A stretch of 64,000 nt of DNA from Tatumella punctata (GCF_039523735.1 NZ_BAAAFW010000060.1:62001-126000); one strand, 5' to 3'; positions 43,396 to 53,701 are shown, numbered from the stretch's first letter. The notes: generated from the sequence alone by a model not told the origin. Made by a program: numbers and translations.

Positions 43396-46203
43396 ATGCA
43401 GAACAATGCAATGAAACCCTGGCTGGATTCTTCCTGGCTGGCCGGAGCGAACCAGTCTTATATAGAACAGTTATACGAGGATTACCTTACAAGTCCTGAT
43501 TCTGTAGAACCTGTCTGGCGGGAACTGTTTGAACAATTCCCTGCTGATAACCTTCGTCCGGAACAATTTCATTCAACGACCCGTGATTACTTTCGCCGTC
43601 TGGCTAAAGATTCCACCCGGTATACCTCATCGGTCACGGATCCTGAAGCGAATTCCCGGCAGGTAAAAGTATTGCAGCTGATCAATGCTTTTCGTTTTCG
43701 GGGCCATCAGCAAGCCAGCCTTGACCCGTTAGGGCTCTGGAAACAGGATCCGGTACCGGATCTTGACCCGGCATTTCATGGTCTGACGGCCGAAGATTTC
43801 GGGGAAACTTTTAATGTGGGGTCATTTGCCATTGGCAAAGACACCATGAAGCTGGCGGATCTTTATGAAGCACTGAAGCAGACATACTGCGGCTCGATTG
43901 GTGCGGAATATATGCATATTAATAACACCGAAGAAAAGCGCTGGATTCAGCAGCGTATTGAATCGGTGGCCGGACGTGCCAGCTTTACGAGCGGCGAGCG
44001 GAAAAAATTTCTGCAGGAACTGACTGCAGCCGAGGGAATTGAGAAATATCTCGGGGCAAAATTCCCGGGGGCGAAACGTTTTTCTCTGGAAGGCGGAGAT
44101 GCATTAATCCCGATGTTGCGTGAAATGATCCGACATTCGGGAAAACATGGTACCCGTGAAGTGGTACTGGGTATGGCACACCGCGGGCGTCTGAATGTAC
44201 TGATCAATGTACTGGGTAAGAAAACCCAGCATCTGTTTGATGAGTTTGCCGGTAAACACAAAGAATTGCTGGGCACCGGTGATGTGAAATACCACATGGG
44301 GTTTTCTTCAGATATTGAAACCGAAGGCGGGCTGGTGCATCTGGCACTGGCCTTTAACCCGTCTCATCTGGAAATTGTCAGTCCGGTAGTGATGGGGTCG
44401 GTGCGCGCCCGTTTAGATCGTCTGTCACAGCCGTCGATTGACCAGGTTTTGCCAATTACAATTCACGGTGACGCTGCGGTTACCGGTCAGGGGGTCGTGC
44501 AGGAAACCCTGAATATGTCCCAGGCCCGTGGTTATGAAGTGGGCGGAACGGTTCGTATTGTTATCAACAATCAGGTGGGCTTCACCACCTCTAATCCTCA
44601 GGATGCACGTTCAACACCTTATTGTACTGATATCGGAAAAATGGTGCTGGCACCCATTTTTCACGTGAATGCGGACGATGCGGAAGCCGTGGCATTTGTG
44701 ACACGGCTGGCGCTGGATTATCGTAATACCTTTAAACGTGACGTCTTTATTGACCTGGTATGCTATCGCCGCCATGGTCATAACGAAGCGGATGAGCCAA
44801 GTGCAACCCAGCCGCTTATGTATAAAAAAATCAAAAAACATCCGACGCCCCGTAAAATTTATGCAGATCGATTGCAGAATGAAGGGGTGATCAGCAGCGC
44901 GGATGCCACAGAAATGATGAACCTGTACCGGGATGCCCTGGATTCAGGTGAATGTGTGGTAGACGAATGGCGTCCGATGACTCTCAATTCTTACACCTGG
45001 TCTCCGTACCTGAACCATGACTGGGACGAAAGCTACCCTGCAACCGTTGAGATGAAACGGTTGCAGGAGCTGGCCCGGCGTATCAGCCAGATACCTGAAG
45101 GTATTGAAGCACAGTCACGGGTACTGAAAATTTATCGTGACCGTCAGGAAATGGCCGAAGGCACCCGGCCATTCGACTGGGGCGGGGCGGAAAACCTGGC
45201 CTATGCCACGCTGGTGGATGAAGGTGTGCCTATTCGTCTGTCGGGAGAAGATACCGGACGGGGAACGTTTTTCCATCGGCATGCGGTGATCCATAATCAG
45301 ATTAACGGCTCAACCTACACGCCGTTACAGCATATCCACCACGGGCAGGGAAAATTCAAAGTCTGGGATTCCATATTGTCTGAAGAAGCGGTACTGGCTT
45401 TTGAATATGGCTATGCAACCGCAGAGCCACGTACCCTGACTATCTGGGAAGCCCAGTTTGGTGACTTCGCCAATGGTGCTCAGGTGGTTATTGACCAGTT
45501 TATCAGCTCCGGTGAGCAAAAGTGGGGACGGATGTGTGGCCTGGTCATGTTATTACCGCATGGCTATGAAGGGCAGGGGCCGGAACACTCATCCGCCCGG
45601 CTGGAACGTTATCTGCAACTCTGTGCAGAGCAGAATATGCAGGTCTGTGTCCCTTCCACGCCGGCGCAGGTCTATCATATGTTACGTCGCCAGGCCCTGC
45701 GCGGTATGCGCCGGCCACTGATTGTGATGTCCCCTAAATCCCTGTTACGTCATCCGCTGGCCGTTTCCGGGCTCGGGGAGCTGGCAGACGGACAGTTTAT
45801 GCCGGCGATCGGTGAAATTGATCCGCTGAATCCGGCAAATATTCGCCGCGTAGTGATGTGTGCCGGCAAAGTCTATTACGATTTACTTGAGCAGCGCCGT
45901 AAAAATGAGCAGCAGGATGTGGCTCTCATCCGTATTGAACAGCTGTATCCTTTCCCGCATCAGGCTGTGCAGGAGATCCTGCAGTCTTATTCACATGTGA
46001 CCGATTTTATCTGGTGTCAGGAAGAGCCACTGAATCAGGGTGCATGGTATTCCAGTCAGCATAATTTCCGTGAAGTTGTACCGCAGGGAGCGTCATTGCG
46101 CTATGCAGGGCGTCCGGCATCCGCCTCGCCTGCTGTCGGGTATATGTCTGTTCACCAGCAGCAGCAGCAAGCGCTGGTAAATGATGCGCTGAACGTTGAT
46201 TGA
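43396..46203 (+). CDS. sucA: 2-oxoglutarate dehydrogenase E1 component
   Basis: Thiamine-diphosphate-dependent decarboxylase of the 2-oxoglutarate dehydrogenase complex. Signatures are FRFRGHQQASLDPLGLW, GMAHRGRLNVL, HGDAAVTGQGVVQETLNM and EYGYATAEPRTLTIWEAQFGD-type block. The frame is open to 43327; MQNNAMKPWLDSSWL at 43396 matches the E. coli start and gives 935 residues (E. coli 933). Confidence 0.97.
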   Translation: MQNNAMKPWLDSSWLAGANQSYIEQLYEDYLTSPDSVEPVWRELFEQFPADNLRPEQFHSTTRDYFRRLAKDSTRYTSSVTDPEANSRQVKVLQLINAFRFRGHQQASLDPLGLWKQDPVPDLDPAFHGLTAEDFGETFNVGSFAIGKDTMKLADLYEALKQTYCGSIGAEYMHINNTEEKRWIQQRIESVAGRASFTSGERKKFLQELTAAEGIEKYLGAKFPGAKRFSLEGGDALIPMLREMIRHSGKHGTREVVLGMAHRGRLNVLINVLGKKTQHLFDEFAGKHKELLGTGDVKYHMGFSSDIETEGGLVHLALAFNPSHLEIVSPVVMGSVRARLDRLSQPSIDQVLPITIHGDAAVTGQGVVQETLNMSQARGYEVGGTVRIVINNQVGFTTSNPQDARSTPYCTDIGKMVLAPIFHVNADDAEAVAFVTRLALDYRNTFKRDVFIDLVCYRRHGHNEADEPSATQPLMYKKIKKHPTPRKIYADRLQNEGVISSADATEMMNLYRDALDSGECVVDEWRPMTLNSYTWSPYLNHDWDESYPATVEMKRLQELARRISQIPEGIEAQSRVLKIYRDRQEMAEGTRPFDWGGAENLAYATLVDEGVPIRLSGEDTGRGTFFHRHAVIHNQINGSTYTPLQHIHHGQGKFKVWDSILSEEAVLAFEYGYATAEPRTLTIWEAQFGDFANGAQVVIDQFISSGEQKWGRMCGLVMLLPHGYEGQGPEHSSARLERYLQLCAEQNMQVCVPSTPAQVYHMLRRQALRGMRRPLIVMSPKSLLRHPLAVSGLGELADGQFMPAIGEIDPLNPANIRRVVMCAGKVYYDLLEQRRKNEQQDVALIRIEQLYPFPHQAVQEILQSYSHVTDFIWCQEEPLNQGAWYSSQHNFREVVPQGASLRYAGRPASASPAVGYMSVHQQQQQALVNDALNVD

Positions 46204-46218
46204 TTATAAGGAAAGATA

Positions 46219-47439
46219 ATGAGTAGCTTAGATATTCTCGTTCCCGATTTGCCGGAGTCTGTTGCCGACGCCACTGTGGCTACCTGGCATAAAAAACCGG
46301 GTGACAGCGTCCGGCGCGATGAAGTGCTGGTCGAAATTGAAACCGATAAAGTGATCCTGGAAGTGCCGGCGTTTGCTGACGGGGTGCTTGAGGCGGTACT
46401 GGAAGATGAAGGGGCGACGGTAACTTCGCGCCAGTTATTAGGCCGTCTGAAAGAAGGTAACAGCAGCGGCAAAGAATCGGCGGTGAAAACCGAAGCCAAA
46501 GAATCGACCCCGGCACAACGACAGACGGCTTCGCTGGAAGAAGAATCCAGTGATGCTCTTAGCCCGGCTATCCGCCGTTTAATTGCTGAACATTCACTGG
46601 ATGCTTCTCAGATTAAAGGCAGCGGGGTAGGCGGGCGTCTGACCCGTGAAGATGTTGAAAAATATCTGGCCGGACAGAAGACCGCCCCTCTGCCTGCTGC
46701 CGCAGCAACAGTAACAGCAGAGCAACCGGCACTGAGCAACCGCAGTGAAAAACGGGTACCGATGACCCGGTTACGTAAGCGGGTGGCCGAACGTTTGCTG
46801 GAAGCGAAAAACAGCACTGCCATGCTGACAACGTTTAACGAAGTGAACATGCAACCGATTATGGATCTCCGTAAACAGTATGGTGAAGCGTTCGAAAAAC
46901 GTCACGGCGTACGGCTCGGGTTTATGTCTTTTTACCTTAAAGCGGTTGTGGAGGCACTGAAACGCTATCCGGAAGTCAATGCTTCCATCGATGGTGATGA
47001 TGTGGTCTACCATAACTACTTTGATGTCAGCATTGCCGTGTCTACCCCGCGCGGTCTGGTCACCCCGGTGCTGCGTGATGTCGATGCCCTGAGCATGGCC
47101 GCGATCGAGAAGAAAATTAAAGAGCTGGCGATTAAAGGCCGTGACGGAAAACTGACGGTTGAAGAACTGACGGGCGGTAATTTCACGATTACCAATGGCG
47201 GAGTCTTTGGCTCTCTGATGTCGACGCCGATCATTAACCCGCCACAGAGCGCGATCCTCGGTATGCATGCGATAAAAGATCGACCAATGGCCGTCAATGG
47301 TCAGGTAGTAATCCTGCCGATGATGTACCTGGCATTGTCTTATGATCATCGTTTGATCGATGGCCGTGAATCCGTGGGTTATCTGGTCGCGATTAAAGAG
47401 CTGCTGGAAGATCCGGCCCGCTTGTTACTGGATGTCTGA
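46219..47439 (+). CDS. sucB: Dihydrolipoyllysine succinyltransferase (E2)
   Basis: E2 core of the complex. The N-terminal lipoyl domain has the lipoylated Lys in EIETDKVILEVPA. It is followed by a peripheral-subunit-binding domain (SPAIRRLIAEHSLD, GVGGRLTREDVEKYL) and the acyltransferase domain, with catalytic His in SYDHRLIDGRE. The 406 residues compare with 405 in E. coli. 15 bases after sucA. Confidence 0.97.
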   Translation: MSSLDILVPDLPESVADATVATWHKKPGDSVRRDEVLVEIETDKVILEVPAFADGVLEAVLEDEGATVTSRQLLGRLKEGNSSGKESAVKTEAKESTPAQRQTASLEEESSDALSPAIRRLIAEHSLDASQIKGSGVGGRLTREDVEKYLAGQKTAPLPAAAATVTAEQPALSNRSEKRVPMTRLRKRVAERLLEAKNSTAMLTTFNEVNMQPIMDLRKQYGEAFEKRHGVRLGFMSFYLKAVVEALKRYPEVNASIDGDDVVYHNYFDVSIAVSTPRGLVTPVLRDVDALSMAAIEKKIKELAIKGRDGKLTVEELTGGNFTITNGGVFGSLMSTPIINPPQSAILGMHAIKDRPMAVNGQVVILPMMYLALSYDHRLIDGRESVGYLVAIKELLEDPARLLLDV

Positions 47440-47507
47440 TTTTTAGCCGGGCGTTCCTGAGGGGCGCCTGTTTTTTATTCTTTTCAGAACTGAATGGATA
47501 GAACATC

Positions 47508-48674
47508 ATGAATCTACATGAATATCAGGCAAAACAACTGTTTGCCCGGTACGGCTTACCTGCCCCTACAGGGTATGCCTGTACAACCCCGCGTGAAGCG
47601 GAAGAAGCCGCATCGAAGATCGGAGCCGGGCCCTGGGTCGTGAAATGTCAGGTCCATGCCGGTGGTCGCGGTAAAGCCGGTGGTGTGAAGGTTGTGCACA
47701 ATAAAGAAGACATTGGTGCGTTTGCTGAACAGTGGCTGGGTAACAAACTGGTTACCTATCAGACAGATGCTGATGGTCAGCCAGTCAATCAGATTCTGGT
47801 CGAAGCGGCGACTGATATTGATAAAGAATTATATCTGGGTGCGGTCGTTGATCGCAGCAGCCGCCGTGTGGTCTTTATGGCTTCGACGGAAGGTGGTGTG
47901 GAAATAGAGAAAGTCGCGGAAGAAACGCCTCATCTGATCCACAAAATGGCCATTGATCCATTGACCGGACCGATGCCGTACCAGGGCCGTGAACTGGCAT
48001 TTAAACTTGGCCTGCAAGGCCGGCAGGTGAGCCAGTTTGCGAAAATTTTTATGGGACTGGCAACTCTCTTCCTTGAGCGGGACCTGGCGCTGGTGGAAAT
48101 CAACCCGCTGGTGATAACTACCGCGGGGGAACTGGTGTGTCTGGACGGTAAACTGAGTATTGATAGTAATGCGTTATTCCGTCAGCCTGAACTGCGGGAA
48201 ATGCATGACCCAAGCCAGGAAGATGCCCGTGAAGCCAGTGCTGCACAATGGGAGCTGAATTACGTAGCTCTGGAAGGCAATATTGGTTGCATGGTCAATG
48301 GTGCCGGCCTGGCGATGGGAACCATGGATATTGTTAAGCACCACGGCGGTCAGCCGGCGAACTTCCTTGATGTGGGCGGTGGTGCGACTAAAGAACGCGT
48401 TACCGAAGCATTTAAAATTATTTTGTCGGATGATGCGGTCAGTGCGGTTTTTGTGAATATTTTCGGTGGTATTGTCCGCTGCGATTTGATCGCCGACGGT
48501 ATTATCGGTGCGGTTGAAGAAGTCGGCGTTAATGTCCCGGTAGTGGTCCGTCTGGAAGGCAATAATGCGGAGAAAGGGGCGAAAAAACTGGCCGAAAGTG
48601 GTTTAAATATTATTGCAGCAACCAGTCTCACTGACGCGGCTCAGCGTGTAGTGGCTGCAGCGGAGGGCAAATAA
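47508..48674 (+). CDS. sucC: Succinyl-CoA synthetase beta subunit
   Basis: ATP-grasp subunit forming ATP (or GTP) from succinyl-CoA. N-terminus MNLHEYQAKQLFARYGLP, CQVHAGGRGKAGGVK, and LDVGGGATKERVTEAF with NIFGGIVRCDLIA. At 388 residues it equals E. coli. Its stop overlaps the sucD ATG by one base (TAATG). Confidence 0.97.
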   Translation: MNLHEYQAKQLFARYGLPAPTGYACTTPREAEEAASKIGAGPWVVKCQVHAGGRGKAGGVKVVHNKEDIGAFAEQWLGNKLVTYQTDADGQPVNQILVEAATDIDKELYLGAVVDRSSRRVVFMASTEGGVEIEKVAEETPHLIHKMAIDPLTGPMPYQGRELAFKLGLQGRQVSQFAKIFMGLATLFLERDLALVEINPLVITTAGELVCLDGKLSIDSNALFRQPELREMHDPSQEDAREASAAQWELNYVALEGNIGCMVNGAGLAMGTMDIVKHHGGQPANFLDVGGGATKERVTEAFKIILSDDAVSAVFVNIFGGIVRCDLIADGIIGAVEEVGVNVPVVVRLEGNNAEKGAKKLAESGLNIIAATSLTDAAQRVVAAAEGK

Positions 48675-49549
48675 TGTCAATTCTGATCGACAAAAATACC
48701 AAAGTTATTTGCCAGGGATTTACTGGCGGGCAGGGGACATTTCACTCTGAACAGGCGATTGCTTATGGTACGCAAATGGTGGGCGGAGTCACGCCGGGTA
48801 AAGGCGGGACCACGCACCTTGGCCTGCCGGTATTCAATACCGTACGTGAAGCGGTAGAGCATACCGGAGCGACAGCCTCGGTTATTTATGTGCCGGCACC
48901 GTTCTGCAAAGACAGTATCCTTGAAGCTATCGATGCCGGGATTAAACTGATTATTACTATCACTGAAGGTATCCCGACGCTGGATATGCTGACGGTTAAA
49001 GTCAAACTAGATGAAGCCGGTGTGCGGATGATTGGCCCGAACTGCCCGGGGGTGATTACTCCGGGAGAATGTAAAATCGGTATTATGCCAGGTCATATCC
49101 ATCTGCCGGGTCGCATCGGGATTGTCTCTCGTTCAGGGACACTGACTTATGAAGCTGTTAAGCAAACCACAGATATTGGCTATGGACAGTCAACCTGCGT
49201 GGGTATTGGCGGAGACCCGATTCCAGGCTCAAACTTTATTGATATTCTGGCATTGTTTGAACAGGATCCGCAGACCGAGGCGATTGTGATGATTGGTGAA
49301 ATTGGCGGGAGTGCAGAAGAGGAAGCAGCCGCTTATATCAGTCAGCATGTGACCAAACCGGTCGTCAGCTACATTGCCGGTGTGACTGCACCAAAAGGTA
49401 AACGTATGGGGCATGCCGGCGCGATTATTGCCGGGGGGAAAGGGACTGCAGATGAGAAATTTGCAGCTCTTGAAGCTGCCGGAGTTAAAACGGTTCACAG
49501 CCTCGCAGAGATCGGTGAGGCTGTGAAATCGGTATTACCTGCCCGCTGA
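48674..49549 (+). CDS. sucD: Succinyl-CoA synthetase alpha subunit
   Basis: CoA-binding subunit that carries the phosphorylated histidine (GKRMGHAGAIIAGGKGTA). CoA site GFTGGQGTFHSEQA; GPNCPGVITPGECKIGIMPG-type block. The 291 residues compare with 289 in E. coli. Last gene of sdh-suc, followed by a strong terminator. Confidence 0.97.
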   Translation: MSILIDKNTKVICQGFTGGQGTFHSEQAIAYGTQMVGGVTPGKGGTTHLGLPVFNTVREAVEHTGATASVIYVPAPFCKDSILEAIDAGIKLIITITEGIPTLDMLTVKVKLDEAGVRMIGPNCPGVITPGECKIGIMPGHIHLPGRIGIVSRSGTLTYEAVKQTTDIGYGQSTCVGIGGDPIPGSNFIDILALFEQDPQTEAIVMIGEIGGSAEEEAAAYISQHVTKPVVSYIAGVTAPKGKRMGHAGAIIAGGKGTADEKFAALEAAGVKTVHSLAEIGEAVKSVLPAR

Positions 49550-49569
49550 TCTCCTTCGGCTCTGATTAA

Positions 49570-49598
49570 ACCACTGCCAGCCGGCGGTGGTTTTTTTT
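49570..49598 (+). terminator. Rho-independent terminator of sdh-suc
   Basis: ACCACTGCC-AGCC-GGCGGTGGT (9 pairs, one G-T) followed by eight T residues. In E. coli the corresponding 3' end is released as the small RNA SdhX. Confidence 0.9.
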
Positions 49599-49697
49599 CC
49601 CCTATAGCAGAGGTCAGTGAATGACAAACAATCTTCAACGACTAACACGCTGTAATAATGGGATAAATACAATTATTCTTTTTATTATGATTTATTT

Positions 49698-49714
49698 TGT
49701 TATTTAAATATCAT
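49698..49714. promoter_or_regulatory. Putative ArcA box upstream of cydA
   Basis: TGTTATTTAAATATCAT matches 13 of 17 positions of the ArcA consensus; several further AT-rich half-sites lie around it. ArcA activates cydAB in E. coli. Confidence 0.4.
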
Positions 49715-49990
49715 TAAACTGTAAATAATACATATCCTGATTCACTATCATGTACTACGCTTACTTTAATGCATGTTATAAATGCATAGGTTAACTGACA
49801 TGAAGTCTGGTTTTCAATAATCTTGTATTGTTCATCGTTCTGTCTCTGCCTGTAATCACGGATATCTATTGATATCGTTACAGGGTCATTTACATATCAA
49901 AAAGTTTATCGACAAATAACGACTTAGATCAATAAATCATGGCTTATATCTATTTTATCTGCTGGATATAAATAAGGATTTTAGATTAAA

Positions 49991-50004
49991 TTGTCTTACG
50001 TCAA
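49991..50004. promoter_or_regulatory. Weak FNR-like site upstream of cydA
   Basis: TTGTC-TTAC-GTCAA matches 7 of 10 positions of TTGAT-N4-ATCAA. Confidence 0.3.
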
Positions 50005-50042
50005 TTTGGGTTTTTTCTGTTGTTTTTCCTGTTATTAAAAAG

Positions 50043-50056
50043 TTGATAAAGATCAC
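50043..50056. promoter_or_regulatory. Putative FNR site upstream of cydA
   Basis: TTGAT-AAAG-ATCAC matches 9 of 10 conserved FNR positions, about 220 bases before the cydA start. FNR represses cydAB under full anaerobiosis in E. coli. Confidence 0.55.
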
Positions 50057-50273
50057 TGGTGTGAGTCCTGACAGTACAGTGATAGTCAGAGGAATGACAG
50101 GTATCAGACCCTGATTAGCGGATACAAACGTTTGATTATCAATAATCGGTCAATTTTCTGTCAACACAACGAAGTACAATTTACCGGTACCGTTAACGGC
50201 TTATTCTCTGAAGTCCGGAAGCAACCCAATGTTATCTGAAGAGAATTTTTATTAAAAAGAGCAAGGAGTCAGG

Positions 50274-51842
50274 ATGTTAGATATCGTCGAACTGTCTCGT
50301 CTACAGTTTGCCTTGACTGCAATGTACCACTTTCTGTTTGTGCCACTGACGCTCGGTATGGCGTTTCTGCTGGCAATTATGGAAACCGTATATGTGCTGA
50401 GCGGTAAACAAATTTATAAAGATATGACTAAGTTCTGGGGGAAATTATTTGGTATTAACTTTGCCCTCGGGGTCGCTACCGGCCTGACAATGGAGTTTCA
50501 GTTCGGGACTAACTGGTCATACTATTCCCACTATGTCGGAGATATTTTCGGAGCGCCGCTGGCCATCGAAGGTCTGATGGCATTTTTCCTTGAGTCCACC
50601 TTTGTCGGTCTGTTCTTTTTCGGCTGGGATCGTCTGGGCAAGGTTCAGCATCTTTCGGTCACCTGGCTGGTTGCCCTGGGTTCCAATATGTCCGCCTTAT
50701 GGATCCTGGTGGCCAATGGCTGGATGCAAAATCCGGTAGCCTCTGAATTTAACTATGAAACCATGCGTATGGAGATGGTCAGTTTCTCCGAATTAGTCCT
50801 TAATCCGGTAGCGCAGGTTAAATTTGTTCATACGGTTGCCGCAGGTTATACCACCGGGGCGATGTTTATTCTGGGTATCAGCGCGTACTACTTACTGAAA
50901 GGCCGGGATACTGCATTTGCCAAACGCTCGTTTGCTATCGCTGCCAGTTTTGGTATGGCTGCCGTGTTGTCCGTTATTCTGCTTGGCGATGAATCAGGCT
51001 ACGAGATGGGGGATGTACAGAAAACCAAGCTGGCTGCGATAGAAGCTGAATGGGAAACTCAGCCGGCACCCGCTTCATTCACTCTGTTTGCTATTCCGGA
51101 CCAGAAGACTGAAAAAAATAACTACTCGATTCAAATCCCTTATCTGCTCGGATTAATTGCCACGCGCTCTCTTGATACCCCGGTTCTCGGGTTAAAAGAC
51201 TTACTGGCGCAGCATGAAATTCGTATTCGTAACGGGATGAAAGCCTATGGATTGCTGAATGAGTTGCGCAACGGCAACCAGGATCCGGCGGTACGTACCG
51301 CATTCGACCAAACCAAAAAAGATCTGGGTTATGGATTGCTGCTGAAACGTTACACACCGGATGTGACCAATGCGACAGAAGCTCAGATTGCGAAGGCGAC
51401 CAAAGACTCTATCCCTGAAGTAGCACCGCTCTATTTTGCCTTCCGCATCATGGTGCTTTGCGGAGTGCTGCTGCTGGCGATTATTGCGCTTTCTTTCTGG
51501 AGTGTGCTGCGCAACCGGATTGGCAAATGCCGCTGGTTACTCAAAGCTGCATTACTCGGTATTCCGTTACCCTGGATCGCGGTTGAGTCAGGCTGGTTTG
51601 TGGCCGAATATGGTCGTCAGCCATGGGCTATCGGTGAGGTATTACCGACTGCTGTGGCAAACTCTTCCCTGACAGCAGGCGACCTGCTGTTTTCCATGGG
51701 CCTGATTTGTGGTTTATACACGTTGTTCCTGATTGCAGAGATGTACCTGATGTTCAAATTTGCTCGTCTCGGACCCAGCAGTCTGAAAACAGGTCGCTAT
51801 CATCATGAACAATTGCCAGCAACCACTCAGTCGGCACGATAA
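50274..51842 (+). CDS. cydA: Cytochrome bd-I ubiquinol oxidase subunit I
   Basis: Heme-bearing subunit of the high-affinity terminal oxidase. An axial His lies in MYHFLFVPLTLGMAF, His186 in VKFVHTVAAGYTTGAM, and the Met ligand in FRIMVLCGVLL. A long quinol-binding Q loop (about residues 250-380) is present, the E. coli type. At 522 residues it equals E. coli. AAGGAG precedes the ATG. Confidence 0.97.
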   Translation: MLDIVELSRLQFALTAMYHFLFVPLTLGMAFLLAIMETVYVLSGKQIYKDMTKFWGKLFGINFALGVATGLTMEFQFGTNWSYYSHYVGDIFGAPLAIEGLMAFFLESTFVGLFFFGWDRLGKVQHLSVTWLVALGSNMSALWILVANGWMQNPVASEFNYETMRMEMVSFSELVLNPVAQVKFVHTVAAGYTTGAMFILGISAYYLLKGRDTAFAKRSFAIAASFGMAAVLSVILLGDESGYEMGDVQKTKLAAIEAEWETQPAPASFTLFAIPDQKTEKNNYSIQIPYLLGLIATRSLDTPVLGLKDLLAQHEIRIRNGMKAYGLLNELRNGNQDPAVRTAFDQTKKDLGYGLLLKRYTPDVTNATEAQIAKATKDSIPEVAPLYFAFRIMVLCGVLLLAIIALSFWSVLRNRIGKCRWLLKAALLGIPLPWIAVESGWFVAEYGRQPWAIGEVLPTAVANSSLTAGDLLFSMGLICGLYTLFLIAEMYLMFKFARLGPSSLKTGRYHHEQLPATTQSAR

Positions 51843-51857
51843 TTCAGGAGAGCACAC

Positions 51858-52997
51858 ATGTTTGATTATGAAGTATTGCGCTTTGTCTGGTGGCTGCTGA
51901 TCGGGGTTCTGTTTATCGGGTTTGCAGTGACCGATGGTTTCGATATGGGGGTAGGGATGCTCTGCCGGATTATCGGAAAAACAGATACTGAACGCCGGAT
52001 AATGATTAACAGTATTGCCCCCCATTGGGACGGTAACCAGGTCTGGCTGATTACTGCCGGTGGTGCGCTGTTTGCCGCCTGGCCGACCGTTTATGCGGCC
52101 GCCTTTTCCGGATTTTATATTGCGATGATTCTGGTGCTGGCCTCATTGTTCTTCCGGCCGATCGGTTTTGATTATCGTTCAAAACTGGCTGACAGCCGCT
52201 GGAGAGGAATGTGGGACTGGGGGATTTTCATCGGCAGCTTTGTTCCGCCGCTGGTAATAGGTGTGGCATTTGGTAACCTGCTGCAGGGTGTTCCTTTCCA
52301 CATGGATGAGTATCTGCGCCTGTTTTATACGGGTAATTTCTTTATGCTGCTGAATCCGTTTGCCCTGTTAGCCGGCATTGTCAGTCTGACGATGATCCTG
52401 ACTCAGGGAGCGGCCTATCTGCAGATGCGTACTGCCGGTGAATTGTATCTGCGCAGCCGCAGTATGACGCAGGTTACAGCACTGGTGATGCTGGTATGCT
52501 TTGTTGTGGCGGGCATCTGGATTGCTTATGGTATTGATGGCTATGTAGTGAAAAGTGTAATCGATCGTCACGCCGCCTCGGATCCTCTTGGTAAAGATGT
52601 TATCCGTGAAAGTGGTGCATGGCTGGTAAACTTTAAACAGTCGCCGGTGTTATGGTTGTTCCCGGTGCTGGGGGCAGTACTGCCGTTGCTGACAATACTC
52701 ACTACCCGTCTCAACAAAGGCGCCTGGGCATTTGTATTCTCTTCCCTGACCATTGCCTGCGTTATTATGACTGCCGGTATTGCTATGTTCCCGTTCATCA
52801 TGCCATCGGACACTAATCCTGGTATGAGTCTGACCATGTGGGATGCGACCTCCAGCAAGCTGACTCTGACCACTATGACGTTTGCGGCGATTATCTTTGT
52901 GCCTTTGATCCTGGCATATACCGCCTGGTGTTATTACAAAATGTACGGACGGATCACTAAAGATGATATCGACCGTAATACCCATTCACTGTATTAA
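51858..52997 (+). CDS. cydB: Cytochrome bd-I ubiquinol oxidase subunit II
   Basis: Partner membrane subunit of CydA. Conserved N-terminal stretches are LRFVWWLLIGVLFIGFAVTDGFDMG and APHWDGNQVWLITAGGALFAAWP-type blocks. At 379 residues it equals E. coli. AGGAG precedes the ATG, 15 bases after cydA; cydX follows. Confidence 0.97.
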   Translation: MFDYEVLRFVWWLLIGVLFIGFAVTDGFDMGVGMLCRIIGKTDTERRIMINSIAPHWDGNQVWLITAGGALFAAWPTVYAAAFSGFYIAMILVLASLFFRPIGFDYRSKLADSRWRGMWDWGIFIGSFVPPLVIGVAFGNLLQGVPFHMDEYLRLFYTGNFFMLLNPFALLAGIVSLTMILTQGAAYLQMRTAGELYLRSRSMTQVTALVMLVCFVVAGIWIAYGIDGYVVKSVIDRHAASDPLGKDVIRESGAWLVNFKQSPVLWLFPVLGAVLPLLTILTTRLNKGAWAFVFSSLTIACVIMTAGIAMFPFIMPSDTNPGMSLTMWDATSSKLTLTTMTFAAIIFVPLILAYTAWCYYKMYGRITKDDIDRNTHSLY

Positions 52998-53011
52998 AAG
53001 AGAGGTCAACC

Positions 53012-53122
53012 ATGTGGTATTTTGCCTGGATTCTTGGCACGCTGTTGGCTTGTTCCTTCGGGATCATGACTGCACTGGCATTAGAGAATGGCAGTAAAGA
53101 TAATCAGGATGAACAGGCCTGA
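53012..53122 (+). CDS. cydX: Cytochrome bd-I accessory subunit CydX
   Basis: A small single-helix membrane protein of 36 residues, MWYFAWILGTLLACSFG at its N-terminus and ending KDNQDEQA, needed for stable cytochrome bd in E. coli (37 aa). It starts 14 bases after cydB with AGAGG upstream, and its stop overlaps the ybgE start (TGATG). Confidence 0.95.
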   Translation: MWYFAWILGTLLACSFGIMTALALENGSKDNQDEQA

Positions 53123-53418
53123 TGCAGCGGATGGTCAGCAGGATTTATGACCTGACCGGTAAGGCCCCTTTACGGGGCCTTTCACTGATCGCCGGTTTGC
53201 TGGTTGCAGGTTGTGTTCTCTGGGATCCCACCCGTTTTTCACTGTCCTCAAAAACGCTGAGTCTGTGGTGGGGGATATTACTCATCTGGGCGGTGTGTAG
53301 CAGTGTGATACACGGCAGTGGTTTTCGTCTCCGTACAATGCTCTGGCAGATAGTGTTTAATCCTCTTTTTGCCTGGATTATTTTATTGTCTGCGATCATT
53401 TGCTTCTACAGCGCCTGA
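53122..53418 (+). CDS. ybgE: Cyd operon protein YbgE
   Basis: A 98-residue inner-membrane protein with three hydrophobic segments (for example LRGLSLIAGLLVAGCVLWDP and LFAWIILLSAIICFY). The E. coli homologue has 97 residues and the same place in cydABX-ybgE. Function unknown; it starts within the cydX stop codon. Confidence 0.92.
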   Translation: MQRMVSRIYDLTGKAPLRGLSLIAGLLVAGCVLWDPTRFSLSSKTLSLWWGILLIWAVCSSVIHGSGFRLRTMLWQIVFNPLFAWIILLSAIICFYSA

Positions 53419-53701
53419 ATCCGTATTTCCCTCCTTTTTTCTGACGATCAATCCCAATAAATCATTTTCTCCCGCAGGTTATCCTGCGAGAGGAGATGAA
53501 ATTATTACCGTATATGCAAATTTTTCTGCTGTGACTGTACGCAGAGAGTAAAAAATCTTAAGAGTTTGTCATATTTATCCCCCTCAGAGGCGAGGGGTGT
53601 TTCCGCGGAAATAATTATTTTCACAGGTCAGTATTGTCCCATTCCAAAGCCGATTTCAGTTGCGTATAGTATGCTGGTTTAACTTAATACCGGGATACAG
53701 G

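Larger units (their letters stand above)
49599..50273. other. cydA control region
   Basis: This gap of about 675 bases is very AT-rich and has no supported gene. It holds ArcA-like (49698) and FNR-like (49991, 50043) sequences. In E. coli this slot also contains mngRAB, which is absent here. Confidence 0.6.
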
